NCBI GenBank assembly: GCA_964580995.1
Contig: CAZOMV010000025.1
Span: 1-57,620 of the forward strand
Reading direction: 5' to 3'
Length of the DNA stretch: 57,620 nt
Origin: JAKJEP01 sp964580995
GTDB taxonomy: Bacteria; Planctomycetota; Phycisphaerae; Sedimentisphaerales; SM23-30
Part shown: one piece after another, positions 17,745-25,434 of the stretch
Position numbering within the stretch: the stretch's first letter is position 1
Layout of the letters: each line of letters starts with the position of its first letter
Program-made: the position numbers and the translations under genes
The notes under the pieces: generated by a model
The model's input: only the letters and a program-made list of their open reading frames with translations
What the model was told of the DNA's origin: nothing
Database searches by the model: none

Positions 17745-17772
17745 ATTATAACCTCACTTCTCGTTTCTGCAA
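17745..17772 (-). promoter_or_regulatory. Sigma70-type promoter for ncRNA/tRNA-Gln/prs run
   Basis: On the minus strand TTGCAG (-35, 17772-17767) is followed by 16 bp and a perfect TATAAT (-10, 17750-17745). It reads toward the candidate ncRNA, tRNA-Gln and prs. Few gaps over 100 bp occur downstream for 16 kb, so it may feed a long transcript. Confidence 0.65.
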
Positions 17773-17863
17773 CATAATTTTGGTCAAAGTTTTTATTTTT
17801 TACACTCCCCGGAAGATTTCCACAAAATGTTTCATAAACAACGTTGGGTACGCAATTTAATGA

Positions 17864-17891
17864 TTGACAGGAAAACAGGTATTTCTATGAT
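17864..17891 (+). promoter_or_regulatory. Sigma70-type promoter for the P-type ATPase
   Basis: TTGACA (17864-17869), a 16-bp spacer and TATGAT (17886-17891) point toward the ATPase gene, leaving a leader of about 85 nt. Confidence 0.6.
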
Positions 17892-17938
17892 TCCATTTAT
17901 ATGGTTTCACGCAGTCTTCGATTAATTCAGCATGGTAC

Positions 17939-17968
17939 TCTCACTATATACCTGACATTACAGTGAGA
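17939..17968 (+). promoter_or_regulatory. 7-bp inverted repeat before the ATPase start
   Basis: TCTCACT (17939-17945) and AGTGAGA (17962-17968) are perfect inverted arms 16 nt apart. They end 5 bp before the GGAG ribosome site of the ATPase. The pair could be an operator or an RNA hairpin limiting ribosome access. No T-run follows, so it is not a terminator. Confidence 0.4.
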
Positions 17969-17983
17969 TAATTGGAGTATGAG

Positions 17984-20542
17984 ATGCTTAATCCTTTTGA
18001 TATGAGTCAAATTTCGGGATTGACACAAAGCCAGGTGGCTCAAAGGCTTTCGGATGAAGGCTATAACGAATTGCCCTATAGCCATCGCCGGAATAGCCTG
18101 ACTATAGCGCTGGAGGTGATTCGTGAGCCGATGTTCCTGCTGCTGGTAGCCTGCGGAGTAATCTATCTGCTGCTGGGAGAACCTAAAGAGGCACTTATGC
18201 TTCTCGGTTTCGTTTTCGTCGTCATGGGAATTACTATCGTCCAGGAAAGGCGAACGGAACGGGCTTTGGAAGCGTTGCGTGATTTGACCAGCCCGCGTGC
18301 TCTGGTTATTCGTAACGGCCAGCAGCAGCGGATTCCCGGGCGGGAAGTCGTTCGGGGAGATATTCTCGTACTGGCGGAGGGAGATCGAGTGCCTGCGGAC
18401 GCCATTTTGAGGTATTCGGTTAATCTGTCGGCGGATGAATCCCTGCTGACAGGGGAATCCTTAGTGGTACGAAAAGTAGCCTCGATAGACTCCCTGACCT
18501 TGTTGAAACCCGGAGGGGATGATTTGTCATCGATCTTTTCCGGCACACTTATCACCCAGGGGCAAGGTCTTGCCGAGGCTATCGCCACCGGTATGCATAC
18601 CGAAATCGGGAAAATCGGTAAAGCCCTGCAATCACTGGAGTCCGAGCAAACACTCCTGCAAAAGGAAACCGGCCGTTTGGTACGTAAAATGGCGTTTGTC
18701 GGTTTGTCCCTCTGTGCCGTCGTGGTAGTAGTCTATGCTCTGATGCGCGGCAATACCATGCAGGTCTGGAAAGAAGGCTTCCTGGCGGGTATCGCAACGG
18801 CTATGGCTACCTTACCCGAAGAGTTGCCGGTCGTACTTACGATATTTCTGGCCCTGGGTGCCTGGCGTATTTCGCAAAAACAGGTTCTCACCCGGCGGAT
18901 CCCAGCCATCGAAACTCTTGGCGCTGCTACCGTGCTCTGTGTGGACAAAACCGGCACTCTGACCCAAAACCGCATGTCAATTAGCAAGATTTTCGCGGGC
19001 AACAGGCTTTTGGATACCAGTAAACCAAAAGAAAACTCGCTGCCGGAAGATTTCCATCGGCTGGTCGAGTTCGGCATTCTGGCCAGCAAAAAAGATCCTT
19101 TCGATCCCATGGAAAAGGCCCTGCGTGAGCTGGGGATTACGCACCTGGCTAAAACCGAGCATCTCCATGAAAACTGGAATCTGGTGCAGGAATACCCGCT
19201 TTCACCGGATTTGCTGGCCCTGTCGCATGTGTGGCGATCTCCTGATGGTCAGGAACTGATGATTGCCTGCAAAGGAGCCCCGGAGGCTGTAGCCGACCTG
19301 TGTCACCTCAGCAAGGAAGAAGCTCACAACCTCCTGGAACAGGCCAACTCTATGGCTAGTGAAGGTCTGCGGGTTCTGGGAGTCGGCCAGGGCCTACCCA
19401 TGCCTCAGACCGACCTGCCCCAGAAACAACACGATTTCGAGTTTACTTTCCTGGGCCTGATCGGACTGGCCGATCCGATTCGCCCCACGGTCCCGCAGGC
19501 CATCCAGGAATGTTATACTGCCGGTATTCGAGTGGTAATGATTACCGGTGATTACCCTGTCACTGCGCAGAGTATCGCGCGCCAAATTGGACTACGTTCG
19601 GCGGATACGATTGTCACCGGCCCGGAGTTGGACCGGATGGATGATGACCAACTGCGGGAACGTCTGGCCACAACCAACATCATTGCCCGTGTCGTTCCGG
19701 AACAGAAACTCCGAATTGTCAACGCCTTAAAAGCCGCCGGTGAGATCGTGGCCATGACCGGCGACGGGGTCAATGATGCCCCCGCTCTAAAAGCCGCCCA
19801 CATCGGCATCGCCATGGGTGGTCGCGGCACGGATGTGGCCCGTGAGGCGGCAGGCCTGGTTCTGCTGGACGATGACTTTTCATCCATCGTGCAGGCGGTA
19901 CGGATGGGACGGCGAATATTCGATAATATCAAAAAGGCCATTTCGTATATTTTTGCGATTCATGTGCCTATCGCGGGATTGTCATTGATTCCTGTGTTTT
20001 TTTCCGATTGGCCGTTGATTTTGATGCCGGTCCATATTGTTTTCCTGGAGTTGATCATAGATCCCTCCTGTACCTTAATTTTTGAAGCAGAGAACGAGGA
20101 ATCCAATATAATGACACGCCCCCCGCGAAATCCACGAGAGCGATTGTTCAGCTTGAAGTCTCTTTCTATCAGTCTGTTACTGGGGTTGAGCGTTTTGGTG
20201 ATTGTCTTGGGCGTTTTCCTGGTAGCTCGCTCGATGAGCCATCAGGAAAACAACGCACGCGGTTTGACCTTTGTTACTCTGGTAGTAGCCAATCTGGCCT
20301 TGATTCTAACCAATCGTTCCTGGTCCCGTACCATCCTGTCGATGCTGAAAGAACCGAACAAGGCTCTCTGGTGGGTGATTACAGGAGCGGTAATTCTCTT
20401 AGGATTCGTGCTTTATGTTCCGTCTCTCCGAGACCTTTTCCACTTCGCCCCGCTGCATGGGGTCGATTTGTTCATCAGTCTGGTCGTGGGAGGGGTAAGT
20501 ATCATGTGGTTTGAAGGTTTGAAATTATTGCGGCGAAATTGA
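17984..20542 (+). CDS. Cation-translocating P-type ATPase (P2-like)
   Basis: An 852-aa membrane pump that would move a cation at the cost of ATP. Domains in order are the N-terminal cation-ATPase segment, TM1-2 (about residues 35-75), and the actuator domain with LLTGESLVV. TM3-4 carries PEELPVVLT, where Ca2+ pumps have PEGLP. The phosphorylation site DKTGTLT is at Asp321. The hinge MTGDGVNDAPALKAAHIGIA and the C-terminal TM helices follow. The substituted PEELP makes the ion uncertain; Ca2+, Mn2+ or H+/Na+ are possible. The ATG at 17984 has GGAG 6 bases upstream; an in-frame TTG at 17972 is less likely. It has its own promoter and is convergent with waaA. Confidence 0.9.
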   Translation: MLNPFDMSQISGLTQSQVAQRLSDEGYNELPYSHRRNSLTIALEVIREPMFLLLVACGVIYLLLGEPKEALMLLGFVFVVMGITIVQERRTERALEALRDLTSPRALVIRNGQQQRIPGREVVRGDILVLAEGDRVPADAILRYSVNLSADESLLTGESLVVRKVASIDSLTLLKPGGDDLSSIFSGTLITQGQGLAEAIATGMHTEIGKIGKALQSLESEQTLLQKETGRLVRKMAFVGLSLCAVVVVVYALMRGNTMQVWKEGFLAGIATAMATLPEELPVVLTIFLALGAWRISQKQVLTRRIPAIETLGAATVLCVDKTGTLTQNRMSISKIFAGNRLLDTSKPKENSLPEDFHRLVEFGILASKKDPFDPMEKALRELGITHLAKTEHLHENWNLVQEYPLSPDLLALSHVWRSPDGQELMIACKGAPEAVADLCHLSKEEAHNLLEQANSMASEGLRVLGVGQGLPMPQTDLPQKQHDFEFTFLGLIGLADPIRPTVPQAIQECYTAGIRVVMITGDYPVTAQSIARQIGLRSADTIVTGPELDRMDDDQLRERLATTNIIARVVPEQKLRIVNALKAAGEIVAMTGDGVNDAPALKAAHIGIAMGGRGTDVAREAAGLVLLDDDFSSIVQAVRMGRRIFDNIKKAISYIFAIHVPIAGLSLIPVFFSDWPLILMPVHIVFLELIIDPSCTLIFEAENEESNIMTRPPRNPRERLFSLKSLSISLLLGLSVLVIVLGVFLVARSMSHQENNARGLTFVTLVVANLALILTNRSWSRTILSMLKEPNKALWWVITGAVILLGFVLYVPSLRDLFHFAPLHGVDLFISLVVGGVSIMWFEGLKLLRRN

Positions 20543-20555
20543 AGTTGCTCAAAGT

Positions 20556-20646
20556 TGACGGAACCGCCAAAAGTCGATATTGACTTCCAAAAACAGCTCT
20601 GGCTCCCCAATAACAAGGGGACTACGAGCTTTTGACGCTGGCGTCA
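20556..20646 (+). repeat. 91-bp MITE-like repeat, copy 3
   Basis: Same element as at 2635 and 3461, with complete ends. AAGT occurs on both sides, consistent with a 4-bp target duplication. It fills the gap between the convergent ATPase (stop 13 bp before) and waaA (stop 3 bp after), where its hairpin could act as a two-way terminator. Internal stems are AGCTC/GAGCT and CCCC/GGGG around AATAACAA. Confidence 0.85.
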
Positions 20647-20649
20647 AAG

Positions 20650-22020
20650 TTATTTGATGGAACAGCTTATATCAGCTTTAGGGGTGGCGATTCCTCCCTC
20701 GGAAAACGGCATCTGGAATCCCAGTACCTCACAAATCGCTTCCACGGTTCGCTGGGTCGCACCCTGATTATCGAGAATGACCTGCCGCCCGCGGCGGCCC
20801 ATCTCGATAGCAAGTTCTTTGTTATCAAGCAATTCGGCAACTTTGTCGGTCAGTGTTTTTCCGTCCGCCACCACTGCTATCCCATTGCTACGTACTAAAT
20901 GTTCCACCGTTTCGGCGAAATTATCGGTGTAAGGCCCTGTGATTACTGGCTTTCCGAGACCGGCAGCTTCCATCATATCCGAGCCGCCCATCGGCACCAG
21001 CGATCTCCCGACAAAAATCAGCTCAGCCAGGCTGTAGAACTTCCGCAAATCCCCCATCGTATCCCCCAGAATCACCGCCTGCCCATCCTCCGGCCCCGCC
21101 ATATACTCCCCCACCTTCACCTCGCTATACCGCACCAACCGATACCCCCGCGACTCGATCAGCCGGGCCACCTCCTCAAACCGCTCCGGCTTCCGCGGCA
21201 CCACCACCAGCCGCACCGCCTGAAACCGCTCCTGCCGCCGCAGTGATTCATAGCTGTCTAATATTATCGCCTCCTCCCCATCTCCCGTGCTGCCCGCCAC
21301 CCAAACCGGGCCCCCCTCAGCCAACCCCAGCTTCCCCGCCAGTTCCGCCGCCCCGGCCACCGTCTCCCCCGTGTCCGCCGTATCATACTTGAGCGATCCC
21401 ACCACTTTCACTCGCTCCGCCGGCACTCCCAATATCCCAAACCGCCGGGCATACGTCTCATCCTGTGCCAATACCAGCGCTAACCGCCGGAACATCGGCC
21501 GCACCAGCGCCGCGATCCGCCGGTACCGCGGGAATCCCTTCCCGCTGCTGATCCGGCCGTTCGCCACCACCACCGGCACCGACCGGCTCGCCGCAACCGC
21601 CGTAAAATTATGCCATACCTCCAGCTCCATCAGAATGCACAAATCCGGCCGGATCCGGCCGAAAGCCCGCTGCACCGCAAAACTAAAATCCCACGGATAG
21701 AAAAACACCCGGTGCGCCTGGCCATACAAACTCTTCGCCCGCGCCATCCCGGTATCCGTCGTACTGCTGATAACAATCTCAAACTGCGGCAGCACCTGCC
21801 CCAGCATCTTCACCAGCGTACCTATCGCGTTGATCTCCCCCATACTCACCGCATGAATCCAGATACACGGCTGCTGGCTGTACCGCTTCGGTACCGCCCC
21901 AAACCGCTGGCCCCACCCGCTGCGATACCGCCGCTGAAAAAGAACCCGGTACAGCAGCCAGGGAGACATAATCAGCAGAATGATTGCGTAAATAACGTCC
22001 AATAAATAACATATAATCAT
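20650..22020 (-). CDS. waaA: 3-deoxy-D-manno-octulosonic acid transferase
   Basis: This 456-aa GT30 enzyme transfers Kdo from CMP-Kdo to lipid A precursor at the inner membrane. It has an N-terminal membrane anchor (about 1-25), the acceptor-domain motif IWIHAVSMGEINA (family HAVSVGE), FYPWDFSFAVQRAF, LMELEVWHNF, and the donor-side FVGRSLVPMGGSDMMEAAG followed by KPVITGPYTDNF. This confirms that the lpx genes at 4.6-8.7 kb lead to a Kdo-bearing lipid A. Codons in the central part are strikingly rich in C-ending forms on the coding complement. Its 3' end abuts MITE copy 3. Confidence 0.94.
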   Translation of the reverse strand: MIICYLLDVIYAIILLIMSPWLLYRVLFQRRYRSGWGQRFGAVPKRYSQQPCIWIHAVSMGEINAIGTLVKMLGQVLPQFEIVISSTTDTGMARAKSLYGQAHRVFFYPWDFSFAVQRAFGRIRPDLCILMELEVWHNFTAVAASRSVPVVVANGRISSGKGFPRYRRIAALVRPMFRRLALVLAQDETYARRFGILGVPAERVKVVGSLKYDTADTGETVAGAAELAGKLGLAEGGPVWVAGSTGDGEEAIILDSYESLRRQERFQAVRLVVVPRKPERFEEVARLIESRGYRLVRYSEVKVGEYMAGPEDGQAVILGDTMGDLRKFYSLAELIFVGRSLVPMGGSDMMEAAGLGKPVITGPYTDNFAETVEHLVRSNGIAVVADGKTLTDKVAELLDNKELAIEMGRRGRQVILDNQGATQRTVEAICEVLGFQMPFSEGGIATPKADISCSIK

Positions 22021-22209
22021 GATCGAAATCCAGATAGAAAAAAATCACCGGACCATTGTGGGAAAATTGCGCTCGTTGAGCAAGTGAAATTTCAGGTAAA
22101 AATGCCGATCCCTTTCCTCCAGCCCATAAACGGCTGCCCCGGCATGGCCGGCGCCATTACCGAAAATAATCGCATTCCTGCAAAACACGATTCGCACCGG
22201 GCCGTCGTA

Positions 22210-22548
22210 TCAAGGCATTCGGCTGGGTTCCCGCTGCGCGTCCGCCGGCGGGAAAGAACCGTCGGAACTCCCGGCAGCCAGAACAAAGGGGATCAGCAGG
22301 CAAAATCCGCCCAGACTTAAAAGAACGGATGGAATATGCAAATATTGATAAAAACTGCCGTCGGAAAAAATACCAAACTCGGGTAAGAGCTGCACGACCG
22401 TCCATACGAGTGTGTTGATCAGAGAAATGATAAGATAGCCGAGGAAAAAAAACCGTCCGCGGAAAACCGGCCGGGTACTGACCAGCACGATCAATACTAC
22501 CATCAGAATGGGAAAACACGCATATAACAAAGTTCCAATCGCATGCAT
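22210..22548 (-). CDS. Small membrane protein, unknown function
   Basis: 112 aa with about three hydrophobic segments (ACFPILMVVLIVLV; FFFLGYLIISLINTLVWTVV; LSLGGFCLLIPFVLA) and a polar C-terminus. AGGA lies 9-12 bases before the ATG. An overlapping frame (22157-22519) is less hydrophobic and was rejected. No family was recognised. It is the first of a set of small orphan genes between waaA and plsY. Confidence 0.6.
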   Translation of the reverse strand: MHAIGTLLYACFPILMVVLIVLVSTRPVFRGRFFFLGYLIISLINTLVWTVVQLLPEFGIFSDGSFYQYLHIPSVLLSLGGFCLLIPFVLAAGSSDGSFPPADAQREPSRMP

Positions 22549-22630
22549 CGTAAATCCTTTCGTTTGAATCGGGTTACCGTCATCTCCGCAATCCGGCCTC
22601 CCGAAATGGCCGGTGCGCTAGTATTGTCCT

Positions 22631-23074
22631 TTATATGCCATTCCCCTGCCCAATGGTCGTTTCATGGCTGGGCATACTCTGCAATCCATTGTTTTTTCCT
22701 GTCGGCCCTGGCTGCTTTTCTTTACCGGCTTGCAATTTCCGGTTCGCATCAAAATTCAACGGCCACGGGAAAAAGTAGCGTGTAGCCAGCAGCAGCGGAA
22801 TTACTACCAGACTGTTCATAAACAGGGCCGCCACGCCGCGCCAGAAGTGTACAAACAGCATCAGCAGCGGCCCCAGCACCGAAAATACCAGCAGCACCAC
22901 ATAGGCCCATTTATGCCCCAGGATCAGTCCCGTCAGGATCGCCGTATTCAAAACCACAGCTACCAACAGGACTTCCGATCCCCGCCGCACGCCGAGCATG
23001 AGCTGGATCAGCGTCATCACCCCCAGCATCGCCACACAAAACCACAGCGACGCCGGCTTCTCTGGTTTCTCCAT
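22631..23074 (-). CDS. Small membrane protein, unknown function
   Basis: 147 aa with about four transmembrane helices between residues 10 and 105 (for example LWFCVAMLGVMTLIQLML and VLLVAVVLNTAILTGLILG). The tail is hydrophilic, rich in Lys, Gln and Gly. AAGGAACAAGG precedes the ATG. The layout resembles small stress- or transport-associated membrane proteins, but no family can be named. Confidence 0.65.
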   Translation of the reverse strand: MEKPEKPASLWFCVAMLGVMTLIQLMLGVRRGSEVLLVAVVLNTAILTGLILGHKWAYVVLLVFSVLGPLLMLFVHFWRGVAALFMNSLVVIPLLLATRYFFPWPLNFDANRKLQAGKEKQPGPTGKNNGLQSMPSHETTIGQGNGI

Positions 23075-23110
23075 AGTACCTTGTTCCTTTCTTTCCTATC
23101 CAGCCGCACC

Positions 23111-23133
23111 CGGCAACTCCCTTGCCGATGCGG
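23111..23133 (+). repeat. REP-like palindrome, copy 1
   Basis: CGGCAA and TTGCCG arms around a short spacer, followed by ATGCGG. Related copies lie at 23417 and 24043 (consensus CGGCAA, 5-6 bases, TTGCCGA[CT]GCG). Confidence 0.55.
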
Positions 23134-23196
23134 CTATTGTACTCTGCCTAAACCACACTTTCAATTCATAAAAAACTTCTGGATAGGAAAAATAAA

Positions 23197-23209
23197 GGGG
23201 TCAGACCCC
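23197..23209 (+). repeat. GGGGTCAGACCCC palindrome
   Basis: A perfect 6-bp-arm palindrome around one base, preceded by AATAAA. Similar motifs are often found at ends of IS200-like/REP-associated elements. Here no transposase is left, so it would be a relic (inference). Confidence 0.35.
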
Positions 23210-23416
23210 AATATTTTTAGGCTGTCCCATATATTATATTCCGTCCCCCCGTCTGCCACAAAACCACTAAATCCTTTCGACACACCATGCATAGAATCAG
23301 CGTTCCGCCTTTCTCACTTCACCATCGCCAGCCGGCTGCCCGATCATTCGTGGTTTGCCATCCTTACCGATGTCTCATATATACAATACCTGCCAGCCGT
23401 TTCAGTCAAGTAGGCT

Positions 23417-23438
23417 CGGCAACTTGCTTGCCGACGCG
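23417..23438 (+). repeat. REP-like palindrome, copy 2
   Basis: CGGCAACTTGCTTGCCGACG: CGGCAA/TTGCCG arms, same family as 23111 and 24043. It ends 11 bp before the stop of the next minus-strand gene. Confidence 0.55.
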
Positions 23439-23448
23439 TTCCGGTCTT

Positions 23449-24006
23449 TTATAGCTTATTCGTTTTAAGCGAGCCATCTTGGTTCCACCATTTGAATCGG
23501 ACTCTTTTAAAATTTTCCAACTCCAGTTCCCAATACAAGGTACCATTTGAATAGTAGAGTTTTTGGATACCGGTTCCATCGTGAATTTCGGAAACCAGCT
23601 TTCCCTCCGGATCATAAAATTCCGCCTCCTGGATATCATGGATATCCTCCATAATTTCGTAGCCATTATTATTTACTTTACATAACCCTCTTCCAGCAAT
23701 ACCGCCGCCTTCGTAGAATAGAAAAAAAGGATTATAACCTTCTTTTTCAAACACTATCGAAAAAAGCGTTCCTGTATTCCTGTCTTTATATACAATTCCG
23801 TAATATTTCTTGAAAAGGACTAAAGAATCTCCCGGGATTTTTATCCCTCGATATAATAATCGTGGCCCTGATGGGCTTGGTTTTCCAGTATCGATATCTA
23901 CATAGGCGGAAGATATTTCGCTGCCGCCTTTGTACCAGATAAGAAACAAAACACCAAACAGCAAAAGTGGTATTGAGCATAGTATAATAATCTTACACCG
24001 AAACAT
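23449..24006 (-). CDS. Membrane-anchored protein with YwqK/MORN-like C-terminal repeats
   Basis: 185 aa. An N-terminal anchor or signal (IIILCSIPLLLFGVLFLIWY) is followed by an extracytoplasmic region. The C-terminal half has repeating segments EFYDPEGKLVSEI, QKLYYSNGTLYWELE and FKWWNQDGSLK, which look like the YwqK/MORN-variant repeat (aromatic, D/NG, K/SL pattern). Function unknown. The ATG at 24006 is chosen because AGGAA lies 8 bases upstream; an upstream TTG extends the frame six codons. REP-like palindromes lie just outside both ends. Base use is more AT-rich than in neighbouring housekeeping genes, suggesting accessory origin. Confidence 0.6.
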   Translation of the reverse strand: MFRCKIIILCSIPLLLFGVLFLIWYKGGSEISSAYVDIDTGKPSPSGPRLLYRGIKIPGDSLVLFKKYYGIVYKDRNTGTLFSIVFEKEGYNPFFLFYEGGGIAGRGLCKVNNNGYEIMEDIHDIQEAEFYDPEGKLVSEIHDGTGIQKLYYSNGTLYWELELENFKRVRFKWWNQDGSLKTNKL

Positions 24007-24042
24007 ATTTGAAATTCCTGTCAATGATTATTCTGGAATAGA

Positions 24043-24064
24043 CGGCAATTCGCTTGCCGACGCG
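24043..24064 (+). repeat. REP-like palindrome, copy 3
   Basis: CGGCAATTCGCTTGCCGACG: third copy of the family, 37 bp upstream of the ATG of the 23449-24006 gene. Confidence 0.55.
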
Positions 24065-24255
24065 AAACCTCATCATTTTTTCCTTTTCCCAAACTCCAAA
24101 ACCAAAACCTCAATTCCTACTATAATTTCAACCACGGACTACACCGGTTCCGCTGATTATATAATCTGATTCTCTTTAATCTGTGTCATCTGCGAAATCC
24201 GTGGTTCCGTATATCTTCTCTTGCCTTCTTACCAAGTTTCTTTTTGCCAAATCCC

Positions 24256-24528
24256 TTATGCCGCTGTCCCCGATCTATCTTTCAAACATGCCAGAACAAT
24301 CAGGCCGATCAGCGAGAGAAACGCCATCAGGCACCACGCCGGATGACGGCCCTTCGCCCTGGCATAATACGCAAAGCCCGCTAGCAGCAGCCCCGTACCA
24401 GCCAGAGCGATCAGCAGTCCCAACCCCGCCTTTCCGCCGTCTGGATTCATCATAATACGTCCGACAATCTGGAGGATAATTCCGGGTATGCCGAAATAAA
24501 AACTCTTTTGATTCCACTCCTTGATCAT
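24256..24528 (-). CDS. Small membrane protein, unknown function
   Basis: About 90 aa with three hydrophobic segments (YFGIPGIILQIVGRIMM; LGLLIALAGTGLLLAGFAYY; WCLMAFLSLIGLIVLACL). It ends KDRSGTAA. An AAGGAG stands 11 bases before the ATG at 24528; a TTG nine bases earlier is an alternative start. No family recognised. Confidence 0.55.
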   Translation of the reverse strand: MIKEWNQKSFYFGIPGIILQIVGRIMMNPDGGKAGLGLLIALAGTGLLLAGFAYYARAKGRHPAWCLMAFLSLIGLIVLACLKDRSGTAA

Positions 24529-24537
24529 GATTCCCAA

Positions 24538-24945
24538 TGCTCCTTATTTTACAGGTAATAAAGCGGCCCTCCGGGTTACAACCGGCAGGCGAAATGAAAA
24601 CTTTTTCCTGGTTAGTTGTATATCCATGAACACCGCACATTTTTGAATCTGCCCCTAATTCTCCCAACATTTCTTCCCCTTGTCAATTCATTAATATTTT
24701 TAATCCCCCTGGCCCTCCTTTTCCGCTTGCTCCACTCAGCCAGAACCGCAGTATAGAGCCGCTAAGGGCAGGAGGATGTATCGCAGGAAAACCGCCTGCC
24801 GATTGCTTCTTCTCTTTTACGGGGGGAAACCGGTGTTCCATGCTCTCCGAGCTGGAAAGATTCTCCCGACCAACCGTCCAGCCTTCCGACCACGAGGCGG
24901 TGAGCCAGTCTTTCTTCTCCGCCCCTCTTCCTTTATCCCAAAATC
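24538..24945. other. Gene-free interval left of the iteron element
   Basis: No supported gene. Overlapping open frames from 24275 and 24776 have no family resemblance, and the second runs into repeats. Apart from short hairpins nothing distinct is seen. Confidence 0.4.
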
Positions 24946-25389
24946 GAAAAATAACGACTTACAACGTTTTCCCAAACCAAAAAAAAAGACTTACATCAAT
25001 TTCTCAAAACCCAAAATCAGCACTTACAGCCAAACCGCCCATTCCAAATGTCCACTTTCGCGACTAAAACCCGCTTTTTTTCACACATGTTTTACCTATG
25101 TTTTGCTCTACTTTTACTCTGTTTTATACATGTTTTATATGATTTTGTTCATCTTTTGTTATACTTTCTTCAACATTTATCAACTCAACCTAACCGTTAA
25201 ACTTTACCAAATATGCCCTTAAATCTTACCCAATCATCCTATATTAATGCAGTTATCGGACTATGCATCACGCCATCACGCTATCACTCTCCTGCGTAAA
25301 ATAAGCACTTACATCAATTTTTTCAAAATCAAAATAAATACTTACAGCAATTTCCCAAAGTCAAAATTAAGCACTTACATAACAACGGA
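24946..25389 (-). repeat. Iteron/curved-DNA element, full copy
   Basis: Two arms of three direct repeats flank an AT-rich core. The shared hexamer ACTTAC (plus strand) begins at 24957, 24989 and 25022 in the left arm and at 25307, 25340 and 25373 in the right arm, giving spacings of 32, 33 and 33, 33. Each unit resembles AAAATAAGCACTTACA followed by CAATTTCCCAAA. A partial copy in the opposite orientation is at 57349-57620. It shares the arms, a TAGTCCGATAA block and about 40 bp of near-identical core around AACGGTTAGGTTGAGTTG. No coding frame, tRNA or cas gene is associated. Confidence 0.8.
25075..25180. other. Phased A-tract (predicted intrinsically curved) DNA
   Basis: On the plus strand TTTT runs begin at 25090, 25101, 25112, 25122, 25133, 25143 and 25154, then TTT at 25165 and 25176. 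Every step is 10 or 11 bp, one helical turn. Such phasing is known to bend DNA strongly. It lies in the core of the iteron element. Confidence 0.7.
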
Positions 25390-25434
25390 GCGAACAGCGT
25401 GAGAATGGGCCTTGAGGCCCTTGCCTGCCTGACA

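Larger units (their letters stand above)
23075..23448. other. Gene-free interval with repeat relics
   Basis: No convincing gene. The interval holds two REP-like palindromes and the GGGGTCAGACCCC motif listed separately. The remainder is unremarkable. Confidence 0.5.

Noticed and set aside
22157..22519. 120-codon minus-strand ORF overlapping the small membrane gene
   Set aside because: The frame at 22210-22548 has clean TM segments and a ribosome site; this one does not.
24776..25222. 148-codon plus-strand ORF
   Set aside because: It runs through the iteron arm and the phased A-tracts, giving Phe/Tyr-rich nonsense with no ribosome site.
24946..25389. CRISPR array
   Set aside because: The spacing (33 bp) is far too short for repeat plus spacer, the repeats are degenerate, and no cas gene is near.
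24946..25389. Chromosome replication origin
   Set aside because: No good DnaA boxes (TTATNCACA) were found, and neither dnaA nor dnaN is nearby. A second copy 32 kb away also argues against it.
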